A stretch of DNA of 40,656 bases. Source: an uncultured Lachnospiraceae bacterium (GTDB lineage Bacteria > Bacillota > Clostridia > Lachnospirales > Lachnospiraceae). The DNA lies in assembly GCA_900551235.1 (NCBI GenBank), contig URUU01000016.1:1-40656 (forward strand), read 5' to 3'. Shown piece after piece: positions 33,629 through 40,656 of the stretch. Under the pieces are notes generated by a model. That model did no database searches and was not told the DNA's origin. It worked only from the letters and a program-made list of their open reading frames with translations. A program made the position numbers and the translations under genes. Position 1 is the stretch's first letter, and every line of letters begins with the position of its first letter.

Positions 33629-34366
33629 TTACTTGATATCTTCTCCGCGCAATTCCACATTTGGAATGGTATTTTTCAGGATTTCAATATAACGATGCAG
33701 AGATTCCTTATCTGGTGCGTGAAAACAGACATCTGGATTTTTCATGGAAGCAAGGATGTGTTCGGATTCACGGTAAGGCTGCAGATAATAGCGGCGGCAG
33801 CCGGAAAGCCATGCTCCGATTTCTCTGAAATTTTCCTCGTCGTGCAGTTCCTTTACAACGGTTGTGCGAAATTCATAATCTATGCCGCAGGACATAATAT
33901 ATTCTTTTGAAAGATTGATATTTTGCAGAAGTTTCTGTGTACTTGCAGCATCCGGCTGCAGACCGGAAACTTTTGCATACTGTTCGGGTTGCGTTTTGAT
34001 GTCCATGGCAATATAATCAAGAAGATGATTTTCATAAAGAAAACGCAGCATTTCCGGATTTGTTCCATTTGTATCCAGTTTCACAAGATAGCCAAGAGCT
34101 TTGACCTTTTCTATAAAATCCGGAAGTTCGCGATACAGCGTAGGTTCACCGCCGCTGATACAGACACCTTCGAGAATACCGCTTCTTTTTTTGAGAAAAG
34201 CAAGTACTTCCTCTTCAGAAATGGAAGGTTCATTGTCCGGTGAAAGGACAAGATTTCCATTCTGACAGAAAGGGCATCGCAGGTTGCAGCCGCCAAGGAA
34301 GATGGAAGCAGCGAGATGCTCCGGGTAATCTAATAGAGTTAAAGTGATAAAACCATGAATATTCAT
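33629..34366 (-). CDS. Radical SAM activase, NrdG2-type
   Basis: The 245-residue protein has the radical SAM cluster motif CxxxCxxC at Cys27, Cys31 and Cys34 (GGCNLRCPFCQNG), then the GGEPTL motif for SAM binding. It belongs to the group annotated as anaerobic ribonucleotide reductase activating protein type 2 (NrdG2, TIGR02495). Classical NrdG is shorter, and here no nrdD lies nearby, so its partner is elsewhere or it activates another glycyl-radical enzyme. It acts in the cytosol and only under anaerobic conditions. An AGGAGG site precedes the start at 34366. It is divergent from tadA across 177 nt. Confidence 0.85.
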   Translation of the reverse strand: MNIHGFITLTLLDYPEHLAASIFLGGCNLRCPFCQNGNLVLSPDNEPSISEEEVLAFLKKRSGILEGVCISGGEPTLYRELPDFIEKVKALGYLVKLDTNGTNPEMLRFLYENHLLDYIAMDIKTQPEQYAKVSGLQPDAASTQKLLQNINLSKEYIMSCGIDYEFRTTVVKELHDEENFREIGAWLSGCRRYYLQPYRESEHILASMKNPDVCFHAPDKESLHRYIEILKNTIPNVELRGEDIK

Positions 34367-34543
34367 AAAAACCTCCTGGAATTAAAATTGCAAAAAATCA
34401 ATGTATATACAGCGATTCTGTCAGGTAAATATTAGCCAGAGATGACCTGAATCGCGTGCTAAGTCTTACGTGCGTTCGACTTGAATTTGTATAAAAAATG
34501 ATATTTTCAGTATACCACATTTACAGAAAGGCAAAAGAAAAAT

Positions 34544-35017
34544 ATGACAGCAGACGAAAAATATATGAAGGAAGCCATCCGTCAGGCAAAAAAAGCGAAA
34601 GCACTGGATGAGGTTCCAATTGGCTGCGTGATCGTTTATGAAGACAAAATTATCGCACGCGGATATAATCGGAGAAACACCGATAAAAATACGCTTTCGC
34701 ATGCGGAATTAAATGCGATTAAAAAAGCAAGTAAAAAACTGGGTGACTGGAGGCTGGAAGGATGTACGATGTATATTACGTTAGAACCATGCCAGATGTG
34801 TGCCGGGGCAATCGTTCAGGCAAGGGTATCCAGGGTGGTCATCGGAAGCATGAATCCGAAAGCCGGTTGTGCCGGTTCGGTGCTGAATATTTTGCAGATG
34901 GATCGGTTTAATCATCAGGTAGAACTGACAAAAGGGGTTCTTCAGGAAGAATGCAGCACCATGCTGAGTAAATTTTTTAAAGAATTGCGAGAAAAGAAGA
35001 AAGTTAAATCTACCTAA
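34544..35017 (+). CDS. tadA: tRNA-specific adenosine deaminase TadA
   Basis: The 157-residue enzyme converts adenosine 34 of tRNA-Arg to inosine so that one tRNA reads three codons. The zinc site is His53 and Glu55 (LSHAELNAI) and Cys83 and Cys86 (EPCQMCAGA). The length and the C-terminal basic helix fit TadA. The start follows GAAAGG by about 12 nt (the ATG is that of MTADEKYMKEAI, the normal N-terminus). It stands alone. Confidence 0.93.
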   Translation: MTADEKYMKEAIRQAKKAKALDEVPIGCVIVYEDKIIARGYNRRNTDKNTLSHAELNAIKKASKKLGDWRLEGCTMYITLEPCQMCAGAIVQARVSRVVIGSMNPKAGCAGSVLNILQMDRFNHQVELTKGVLQEECSTMLSKFFKELREKKKVKST

Positions 35018-35114
35018 ATTTTACACACATCCTCAAATTGTCTTTACATAACACCTGTATACTGCCAAATGATAAGACTTATCAATAAAAGAATCAGAAT
35101 GCATTTAAAAAGAG

Positions 35115-35132
35115 CCTCTGAAGGCAGAGGAG
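35115..35132 (+). promoter_or_regulatory. Hairpin covering the ribosome site of the small secreted ORF
   Basis: CCTCTG (35115-35120) pairs with CAGAGG (35125-35130) around AAGG. The 3' arm forms most of the ribosome site GAGGAG (35127-35132). No T-run follows, so it is not a terminator. Confidence 0.4.
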
Positions 35133-35141
35133 AATAAAAAA

Positions 35142-35354
35142 TATGGAAAAATGAAAGCTTTGCAGATTATCGCTGCAGCAATGGCAGTAACAGTAGTGGC
35201 AGCATCCACACCGGTTCATGTTTTTGCATATGGAGAGACAAGTGCGAACAGTACATTATTTACGGATACACAGAATATTTCAGATTATACAACCTGGAAA
35301 GCAATCACAAATATAAAGTTAAAGAATAATATATACAGGTGTCTTGACACATGA
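35142..35354 (+). pseudogene. Remnant of a secreted protein gene
   Basis: The readable frame (from ATG 35151) gives 67 residues with a clear signal peptide (KALQIIAAAMAVTVVAASTP, cleavage near VFA-YG). The ribosome site GAGGAG fits better with the ATG at 35142, which hits a stop after two codons because the A-run is one base short; with one extra A it would read MEKMKALQII. After about 45 residues the sequence turns AT-rich and runs into the NAD operon promoter, so only the 5' end of a larger gene seems present. The SDYTTWK stretch recalls the N-terminus of secreted metallophosphoesterases of Lachnospiraceae, but this is a weak hint. It is probably not functional. Confidence 0.5.
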
Positions 35355-35372
35355 AAAGACCGGTAGTATAAT
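35332..35372 (+). promoter_or_regulatory. NAD operon promoter with putative NiaR operator
   Basis: TTGACA (35344-35349) and TATAAT (35367-35372) have a 17-nt spacer. The -35 lies inside the dyad GTGTC-TT-GACAC (35339-35350), embedded in TATACAGGTGT on its left. A repressor bound here would block RNA polymerase, and NiaR is encoded in the operon, so niacin-dependent autorepression is likely. A reversed copy of the left arm (ACACCTGTATA) is at 35051-35061. Confidence 0.75.
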
Positions 35373-35419
35373 GTCGCTCATGGCAAAACAAATCCGTGAC
35401 AGGAAAGAGGTATAAGAAG

Positions 35420-36709
35420 ATGAATGAATATTATGATGCCATTATTGTAGGTACCGGAGCGGCAGGACTTTACTGTGCCCTGAATCTTCCAAAAAGAAAA
35501 AAAATTCTGATGCTTACAAAGCAGGGGGCGGATCTGTCAGATTCGTTTCTGGCACAGGGCGGTATCTGCATGCTGCGTGGTGAGGATGACTATGAGGACT
35601 ATTTTGAAGACACCATGCGTGCAGGGCATTATGAAAATAATAAAAGAGCTGTTAATCTGATGATCAGAAGCTCGAATGATATCATCCGTGATCTGCTGTG
35701 GAGAAATGTAGACTTTGTGCGTGCGGAGGATGGTGAGCTTGCATTTACAAGAGAGGGCGCACACTCCAGACCAAGAATCCTGTTCCATGAGGATATTACC
35801 GGAAAAGAGATTACACAGACACTTCTGAATCAGGTGAAGGAAAAAGAAAATATTGAAATCTGCGAGTACATGACGATGGTAGATATCATATCGAAAGACA
35901 ATATCTGCGGCGGTGTGATCGCAATGGATGCAAAAAATAATGTTTATCCGATCCGTTCCCAGTTTGTTGTGCTGGCATGCGGCGGTATCGGCGGTTTGTT
36001 CCAGAATTCTACCAACTATCCGCATATTGCCGGAGACGGACTCGGTATTGCAATGAAACATCAGGTGAGATTAGAACATCTGGATTACATACAGATCCAT
36101 CCGACAACTTTATTTTCACATAAACCGGGAAGACGTTTCCTGATTTCAGAATCTGTCCGTGGCGAAGGTGCACTTCTTTATGACAAAAATGGTCAGCGTT
36201 TTACGAATGAACTGCAGCCAAGGGATCTGCTCAGTCAGGCGATTTTTGAGCAGATGGAAAAGGACGGTACTGATTTTGTCTGGGAAGATATGCGTCCGCT
36301 GGGTGAAAAAACGATCATGCAGCATTTCCCGAACATTTATCAGCACTGTATTGAGGAAGGATTTGATCCGAGAAAAGAGCCGATTCCGGTTGTTCCGGCA
36401 CAGCACTATTTTATGGGCGGTATCCAGGCAGATTTAAGCAGCCGGACTTCCATGCGTGGACTCTATGCCTGCGGTGAGACAAGCTGCAATGGTGTCCATG
36501 GAAAGAACCGTCTGGCAAGCAATTCTCTCCTGGAATCCCTGGTCTTTGCAAGAAGGGCGGCAGATGATATTATATTTGGAGAAGCACCGGAGCTGTGCAG
36601 ACCGGACAGACTGGATCTGAATCAATATGAAGACCAGAATGTAATTTTGGAAGGGTATCATAAACAAGTGTTGAATGAGATAGAGAGGATGAAAAAAGCA
36701 AATGAATAG
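35420..36709 (+). CDS. nadB: L-aspartate oxidase NadB
   Basis: The 429-residue flavoprotein oxidises L-aspartate to iminoaspartate, the first step of NAD synthesis; in anaerobes fumarate or another acceptor replaces oxygen. The FAD motif is AIIVGTGAAGLYCALNL, followed by DSFLAQGG, the active-site HPTTLF and RRFLISESVRGEGA, and the C-terminal CGETSCNGVHGKNRLASNS, which is diagnostic of this family. It is shorter than E. coli NadB (about 540 residues) because the C-terminal helical domain is reduced, as in many clostridia. The start at 35420 follows AAAGAGG by 9 nt. It overlaps nadC by 8 nt. Confidence 0.93.
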   Translation: MNEYYDAIIVGTGAAGLYCALNLPKRKKILMLTKQGADLSDSFLAQGGICMLRGEDDYEDYFEDTMRAGHYENNKRAVNLMIRSSNDIIRDLLWRNVDFVRAEDGELAFTREGAHSRPRILFHEDITGKEITQTLLNQVKEKENIEICEYMTMVDIISKDNICGGVIAMDAKNNVYPIRSQFVVLACGGIGGLFQNSTNYPHIAGDGLGIAMKHQVRLEHLDYIQIHPTTLFSHKPGRRFLISESVRGEGALLYDKNGQRFTNELQPRDLLSQAIFEQMEKDGTDFVWEDMRPLGEKTIMQHFPNIYQHCIEEGFDPRKEPIPVVPAQHYFMGGIQADLSSRTSMRGLYACGETSCNGVHGKNRLASNSLLESLVFARRAADDIIFGEAPELCRPDRLDLNQYEDQNVILEGYHKQVLNEIERMKKANE

Positions 36710-37553
36710 TATAACTATGAAAATGCAGGCGGACAAGCTGATCCGCATGGCATTGCAGGAAGACATTACAAGTGAAGACGTTTCTACAAATGCAGTTATG
36801 CCGACCGGGGTAAAAGGAACGGTAGATCTGATCGCAAAAGAAGATGGAATCATTGCCGGACTTGATGTTTACGCAAGAGTTTTCCAGATTTTAGATGAGA
36901 AAACAGAGATTGATTTTAAATGCAAAGACGGTGATGAAGTCAGAAAAGGAGAACTGATGGCAACGGTTACCGGAGACATCCGTGTGCTGTTATCCGGAGA
37001 ACGTGTGGCACTGAATTATCTGCAGAGGATGAGCGGAATTGCCACTTACACAAGACAGGTTGCAAAACTTCTGGAAGGAAGCAAAGTAACACTTCTTGAT
37101 ACCAGAAAAACAACGCCAAACTGCCGTGTATTTGAAAAATATGCAGTACGTGTGGGCGGAGGATGCAACCACAGATACAATTTATCAGACGGTGTACTTC
37201 TGAAAGACAATCACATCGGTGCAGCCGGAAGTATCACAAAAGCGATCACAATGGCAAAAGAATATGCTCCGTTTGTACGCAAAATTGAGATTGAAGTAGA
37301 AACCCTGGAGCAGGTAAAAGAAGCAGTGGAGGCCGGAGCGGATATTATCATGCTCGACAACATGACACCGGAAGTGATGAAACAGGCTGTGGAACTGATC
37401 GATGGAAGAGCACAGACGGAATGTTCCGGAAACATTACAAAAGAAAATATTGCACGTATCTGTGAAATCGGAGTTGATTTCGTATCCAGCGGAGCGTTGA
37501 CACACTCTGCCCCAATCCTGGACATTTCCATGAAAAATCTTCATGCAGTCTGA
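36702..37553 (+). CDS. nadC: Nicotinate-nucleotide pyrophosphorylase NadC
   Basis: The 283-residue enzyme turns quinolinate and PRPP into nicotinate mononucleotide and CO2, the third NAD step. Motifs include LIAKEDGIIAGL, SGERVALNYLQRMSGIAT, LDTRKTTPNCR with the phosphate-binding residues, VGGGCNHRYNL, LLKDNHI and ADIIMLDNMTPE. The gene starts 8 nt before the nadB stop, so translation is coupled. The niaR gene follows after 14 nt. Confidence 0.94.
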   Translation: MNSITMKMQADKLIRMALQEDITSEDVSTNAVMPTGVKGTVDLIAKEDGIIAGLDVYARVFQILDEKTEIDFKCKDGDEVRKGELMATVTGDIRVLLSGERVALNYLQRMSGIATYTRQVAKLLEGSKVTLLDTRKTTPNCRVFEKYAVRVGGGCNHRYNLSDGVLLKDNHIGAAGSITKAITMAKEYAPFVRKIEIEVETLEQVKEAVEAGADIIMLDNMTPEVMKQAVELIDGRAQTECSGNITKENIARICEIGVDFVSSGALTHSAPILDISMKNLHAV

Positions 37554-37567
37554 AAGGAGCCGGGACT

Positions 37568-38119
37568 ATGAATACTGCGGAAAGACGAAATGAAATTTTA
37601 ACTCTTCTTCAGAATGCAGATGCACCGGTTGCTGCAAGAAAACTGGCGAGCCAGTTTGGAGTCAGCCGTCAGGTGATCGTGCAGGACATGGCAGTGATTC
37701 GTGCAGCGACTCCGGGAATTTTATCAACAACAAGAGGATATGTGATACAGCAGGACAGCAGCTGCGTCCGGGAATTTAAAGTTCGTCATGAATCGGATCA
37801 GACAGCAGAAGAAATGAATCTGATCGTGGACTGTGGCGGCAGGATCTGCAATATCAGTATCAGCCACAGAGTCTATGGAAGAGTCAGTGCAGAAATGGAT
37901 ATCAGGTCAAGACAGGATGTAAATGAATTTATTACCGCATTGAACAACAGTAATTCCAGTGCACTGAGTAATGCAACATCCGGTTATCACTATCATCTGG
38001 TTGAAGCAGCAAGCGAAGAGAGACTGGATCTGATCGAAGAACAACTGAAAAAAGCAGGACTCCTGGCACCGCTTCAGCCATGGGAGCAGAATACAAAACA
38101 GGAAGGAAACGAAGAATGA
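37568..38119 (+). CDS. niaR: Niacin-responsive repressor NiaR
   Basis: The 183-residue protein has an N-terminal HTH_11 domain (residues 5-60; RKLASQFGVSRQVIVQDMAVI) and a C-terminal 3H domain. Its likely metal ligands are His74, Glu82, His141 and His143, spaced as in Thermotoga TM1602 as I recall that structure. His100 is also conserved-looking (ISHRVYGRV). NiaR represses NAD synthesis and niacin uptake genes when niacin is bound. Placed inside the nad operon and facing a palindromic promoter, it very likely regulates this operon, including itself. It overlaps nadA by 4 nt (ATGA). Confidence 0.9.
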   Translation: MNTAERRNEILTLLQNADAPVAARKLASQFGVSRQVIVQDMAVIRAATPGILSTTRGYVIQQDSSCVREFKVRHESDQTAEEMNLIVDCGGRICNISISHRVYGRVSAEMDIRSRQDVNEFITALNNSNSSALSNATSGYHYHLVEAASEERLDLIEEQLKKAGLLAPLQPWEQNTKQEGNEE

Positions 38120-39033
38120 CAATAGCAGAAATTCAGCAGGAGATCCTGCGTATGAAAAAAGAACAGGATGTATGTATTCTGGCTCATGCTTATCAGGGTC
38201 AGGAAATTCTGGAAGTAGCAGATTATATGGGAGATTCTTACGGACTGAGCGTACAGGCATCCAAAAGCAAATGCAGCGGCGTGATCATGTGCGGTGTGCG
38301 TTTTATGGCCGAGACCTGTAAAATTTTAAGCCCGGATAAAAAAGTATGGCTGCCAAACCCGGCAGCCGGATGCCCGATGGCAGAACAGCTTGATCTGGAG
38401 AGCCTTCGTGCCTTAAAAGCAGAATATCCGGACTATACGGTTGTGGCATATATCAATACCACATCAGAACTCAAGACAGAATGTGATGTATGCGTGACTT
38501 CCTCTTCAGCAGTGGAAATCTGCAGTCATCTGGAAAACGACAAAATCCTGTTTATTCCAGATCCGAACCTGGGACGCTATGTAGCGGAACAGCTTCCGGA
38601 AAAAACCTTTGCTTTTTATAAAGGTGGCTGCCCGCGTCATATCGTAGTCAGTGCAAAAGATGTTGAAAAAGCAAGAGCAGATCACCCGGATGCACTGCTT
38701 CTGGTCCATCCGGAATGCCGTCAGGAAGTTGTCGAAAAAGCAGATTATGTCGGATCTACCACAGGGATCATGGATTTTGCAAAGAAATCCGATAAAGAAG
38801 AATTTATCATCGGAACAGAGAACAGCATTGTAGAACACCTTCAGTTTGCCTGTCCGGATAAAAAATTCTATCCGCTGGCTGTTCCGCTCACCTGCATGAA
38901 CATGAAGATCACAACACTTATGGATGTCTATAACTGCCTGAAAGGAAGAGGCGGCGAAGAGATCCAGCTTCCACAGAACGTGCTCGAAGGAGCAGGAAGA
39001 TGTATCAATCGCATGGTAGAGCTTGGAAATTAA
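38116..39033 (+). CDS. nadA: Quinolinate synthase NadA
   Basis: The 305-residue protein makes quinolinate from iminoaspartate and dihydroxyacetone phosphate with a [4Fe-4S] cluster. The three cluster cysteines are in VIMCGVRFM, VHPECRQEV and PLTCMNMK, as in NadA. Substrate motifs AHAYQ near the N-terminus, SVQASK and GSTTGI are also present. The start at 38116 overlaps the niaR stop (ATGA). The compact size is the usual one for the Firmicute/Thermotoga group. The order nadB-nadC-niaR-nadA gives all de novo enzymes and their regulator in one operon. Confidence 0.94.
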   Translation: MTIAEIQQEILRMKKEQDVCILAHAYQGQEILEVADYMGDSYGLSVQASKSKCSGVIMCGVRFMAETCKILSPDKKVWLPNPAAGCPMAEQLDLESLRALKAEYPDYTVVAYINTTSELKTECDVCVTSSSAVEICSHLENDKILFIPDPNLGRYVAEQLPEKTFAFYKGGCPRHIVVSAKDVEKARADHPDALLLVHPECRQEVVEKADYVGSTTGIMDFAKKSDKEEFIIGTENSIVEHLQFACPDKKFYPLAVPLTCMNMKITTLMDVYNCLKGRGGEEIQLPQNVLEGAGRCINRMVELGN

Positions 39034-39048
39034 GTATTATAAAAATGT

Positions 39049-39088
39049 AAAAAACTATCTGCTTGAAATAAGTAGATAGTTTTTTCTT
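39049..39088 (+). terminator. Intrinsic terminator of the nad operon
   Basis: AAAAAACTATCTGCTT (39049-39064) pairs with AAGTAGATAGTTTTTT (39070-39085) around GAAAT, with one G-U pair. The T-rich arm continues to 39090. It is strong and also works in reverse. Confidence 0.9.
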
Positions 39089-39105
39089 TTATAAGAGAAA
39101 AATTA

Positions 39106-39114
39106 TGGTATAAT
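39106..39114 (+). promoter_or_regulatory. Extended -10 promoter of the HtrA-like gene
   Basis: TGG-TATAAT (39106-39114) is an extended -10; no good -35 is seen 17 nt upstream. It lies 57 nt before the coding start and just after the nad terminator. Confidence 0.6.
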
Positions 39115-39170
39115 GTTTGCAGAAATAAAGAATTTTTTGATGAAGCATCTGGAAATGGGAGAAAAGTCTT

Positions 39171-40550
39171 ATGGGAACGGGAATATTTTACAGACACAAT
39201 ATTATGAATATAGATTCCATGGAAACTTTTGCAAATGTAAAAGGCGGATTTTTAAATAACCAAAGAGATGTATATTTCGTAAGGGAAATTGGTGAGTCTG
39301 CTGATTTTTTGGCAAGAGTGCAGAAAATGGACAGACAGATGGGTGAAAAGATATCGGTTGGACATTTGAAGTATAAAAGAATTAAAAAACTGCCAGGTAT
39401 AAAAACAACAGAAGAGTCTTTGCGTTATGCAAATATGTATGAACAATGGAACAGGAATAAAACGCTGCATTTAAACAACGGAAAAACAAATCAGAGATTT
39501 GAGGAGATTCTTTCAAATGCATATCGGGAAGTGCTGGAAAAATATAAAAATTCCAGGATAACAATTTCCGAATCTATGCTGCGAAATTTTGCAGTAAAAA
39601 TTTTGTATTGGTTTGACATGGAAATGAGGGATGTTTTACAGGGATGGACGGAGAAAAGCTGCATTAAGGTTGTTGCAGAAAATGTGGAAAAAGAGCAGGA
39701 ATATTTGTTTTATTATTTTTTAACATTGGTTGGCTGTGATGTGCTTTTGCTGCAAAACAAAAAGGATGTGAAAACAACAGAAAAAATACAAAAATTATCT
39801 GTTGTTTTTCAAACGGGACCTTTCGGGAATACAGAATTGCCGGAGTATGTTCCGGGTGTCCGGAAAAAACAGGAAACAAAAGTTTTGCCAAAACCTGAAA
39901 AAAATGTCCAGGGTTACAAAACGGAAAGAATGCGGGAAAAGGAACCCGTAACAAAAATCAGCATTCCGGAAAAACAGGAAAAAACGTTTGAAGAACTGGC
40001 ACAACTTGCCGCATCTATTGTTATGATAGCGATTCATGATAATCATGGAGAGGTGCTCGGAACCGGATCAGGTATTATGATTGGTAAAGATGGATACATA
40101 TTAACAAATAATCATGTTGCATCCGGAGGAAGTTTTTATTCCGTGCGAATTGAGGAAGATGAAACAATATATCTTACAAAGGATGTGGTAAAATATCATC
40201 CGGAACTGGATCTGGCAATTATCAAGATTGACAGAAAATTAAATCCACTTGCGATTTATCAGGGAAAGAAAAAACTGGTACGTGGGCAGAAAGTGGTAGC
40301 GATCGGAAGTCCGCTCGGTTTATTTAATTCTGTTTCTGATGGAATTATTTCCGGATTCCGAAAGATTGAAAATGTGAATATGATCCAGTTTACTGCTCCG
40401 ATTTCTCATGGCAGTTCTGGAGGTGCAGTTTTAAATATGCAGGGAGAAGTGATCGGAATCAGCAGTGCCGGAATCGACAAAGGACAGAATATCAATCTTG
40501 CAGTGGGATATGAAGACATCCTGTTATTTGCCCGTGGATTCTTTAAATAG
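39171..40550 (+). CDS. HtrA-like cytosolic serine protease with novel N-terminal domain
   Basis: The 459-residue protein has a trypsin-like domain (about 285-459) with His315 (TNNHVASGG), Asp347 (HPELDLAIIKI) and Ser416 (SHGSSGGAV). It lacks a PDZ domain and has no signal peptide or membrane helix, so it should be cytosolic, unlike DegP/HtrA. Residues 1-230 form a domain I do not recognise: MGTGIFYRHNIMNI, FANVKGGFL, then a helical part (NSRITISESMLRNFAVKILYWFDMEMRD). A Lys/Glu-rich linker (231-280) separates the two. The first domain has a faint likeness to N-terminal parts of YceG/TerD-cluster proteins, which I cannot confirm. The start has GGGAG 9 nt upstream. The gene is alone between the nad operon and the SRP RNA. 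Confidence 0.85.
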   Translation: MGTGIFYRHNIMNIDSMETFANVKGGFLNNQRDVYFVREIGESADFLARVQKMDRQMGEKISVGHLKYKRIKKLPGIKTTEESLRYANMYEQWNRNKTLHLNNGKTNQRFEEILSNAYREVLEKYKNSRITISESMLRNFAVKILYWFDMEMRDVLQGWTEKSCIKVVAENVEKEQEYLFYYFLTLVGCDVLLLQNKKDVKTTEKIQKLSVVFQTGPFGNTELPEYVPGVRKKQETKVLPKPEKNVQGYKTERMREKEPVTKISIPEKQEKTFEELAQLAASIVMIAIHDNHGEVLGTGSGIMIGKDGYILTNNHVASGGSFYSVRIEEDETIYLTKDVVKYHPELDLAIIKIDRKLNPLAIYQGKKKLVRGQKVVAIGSPLGLFNSVSDGIISGFRKIENVNMIQFTAPISHGSSGGAVLNMQGEVIGISSAGIDKGQNINLAVGYEDILLFARGFFK

Positions 40551-40561
40551 TTAGTTGCAAC

Positions 40562-40590
40562 TTGACAAAACGGCGGATTCACGATATAGT
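40562..40590 (+). promoter_or_regulatory. Promoter of the SRP RNA
   Basis: TTGACA (40562-40567) and TATAGT (40585-40590) with a 17-nt spacer. The near-consensus form fits a highly expressed stable RNA whose body starts about 7 nt later. Confidence 0.8.
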
Positions 40591-40596
40591 AATTTA

Positions 40597-40656
40597 GACC
40601 ACGCAGCCGGGGAGATAGCGGTGCCCTGTACCTGCAATCCGCTACAGCAGGGGTGA
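40597..40656 (+). ncRNA. ffs: Signal recognition particle RNA, 5' part
   Basis: The sequence from about 40597 contains the conserved SRP core around GGGGAGATAGCGGTGCCCTG and CGCTACAGCAGGGG, which form the apical stem of bacterial SRP RNA (helix 8 region) that binds Ffh. The 3' part lies past the window edge. The RNA targets ribosomes making membrane proteins. The start is set by the promoter and may be off by a few bases. Confidence 0.85.

Noticed and set aside
33629..34366. Pyruvate formate-lyase activase as the identity of the radical SAM gene
   Set aside because: The opening MNIHGFITLTLLDYP and the short distance to the CxxxCxxC motif fit the NrdG2 type; no glycyl-radical enzyme gene adjoins to support PflA.
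34367..34543. Structured RNA or riboswitch between the radical SAM gene and tadA
   Set aside because: Only loose AT-rich sequence and possible divergent promoters (TATACT-like boxes) are seen, with no stable long stem or terminator.

Overview
The window looks like a chromosomal segment of a low-GC gut Firmicute, most likely of the Lachnospiraceae (Blautia, Dorea or Mediterraneibacter type). The reasons are the AT-rich codon use, strong AAGGAGG ribosome sites, a nadB-nadC-niaR-nadA operon, a DUF6128-like protein, an Rpn-type PD-(D/E)XK protein, Lys-rich secreted Fn3/Big2/InlB proteins, and a Firmicute-type SRP RNA at the right edge. No tRNA, rRNA or CRISPR array was seen.

1 to about 10,350 is a piece of a mobilizable or conjugative element whose left end lies outside the window. 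It holds a frameshifted sigma-70-like regulator, a minus-strand cargo operon (ECF S component, EcfT, double EcfA ATPase, two ABC half-transporters) behind a frameshifted AraC-type regulator, a candidate oriT, and a MobC-like accessory protein plus HUH relaxase. The cargo resembles metallophore import cassettes of the YbtPQ or equibactin EqbH-L type. The substrate is an inference.

At about 10,340-10,366 the element ends abruptly inside a host surface-protein gene that has lost its promoter, signal peptide and about 58 residues. From there to 21,231 lie five secreted proteins: a very large cohesin/dockerin/InlB/LRR protein with a Ser/Thr-rich region that may be a beta-pore-former, a smaller cohesin-Fn3 protein, a 1.4-kresidue C39-protease-like/Fn3/InlB protein, and two small Lys-rich secreted proteins. 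The two giants share a WSEW plus zinc-ribbon module.

21,341-33,514 is ordinary chromosome: a frameshifted Rpn-family gene, a CwlD-like amidase, a MarR regulator with a clear operator and its heterodimeric ABC exporter, an SGNH hydrolase, PepD, acylphosphatase, malic enzyme, an MBL-fold hydrolase and a DUF6128-like protein. 33,629-40,656 holds an NrdG2-type radical SAM activase (minus strand), TadA, a decayed secreted ORF, the de novo NAD operon with its own NiaR repressor, a cytosolic HtrA-like protease with a novel N-terminal domain, and the 5' part of the SRP RNA.

A recurring oddity is single-base frameshifts at six places (sigma factor, AraC, EcfA/ABC junction, C39 signal peptide, Rpn, small ORF at 35,142), several of them in or beside A-runs. 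They may be real decay, phase variation or assembly error, and should be resolved before functional conclusions are drawn.
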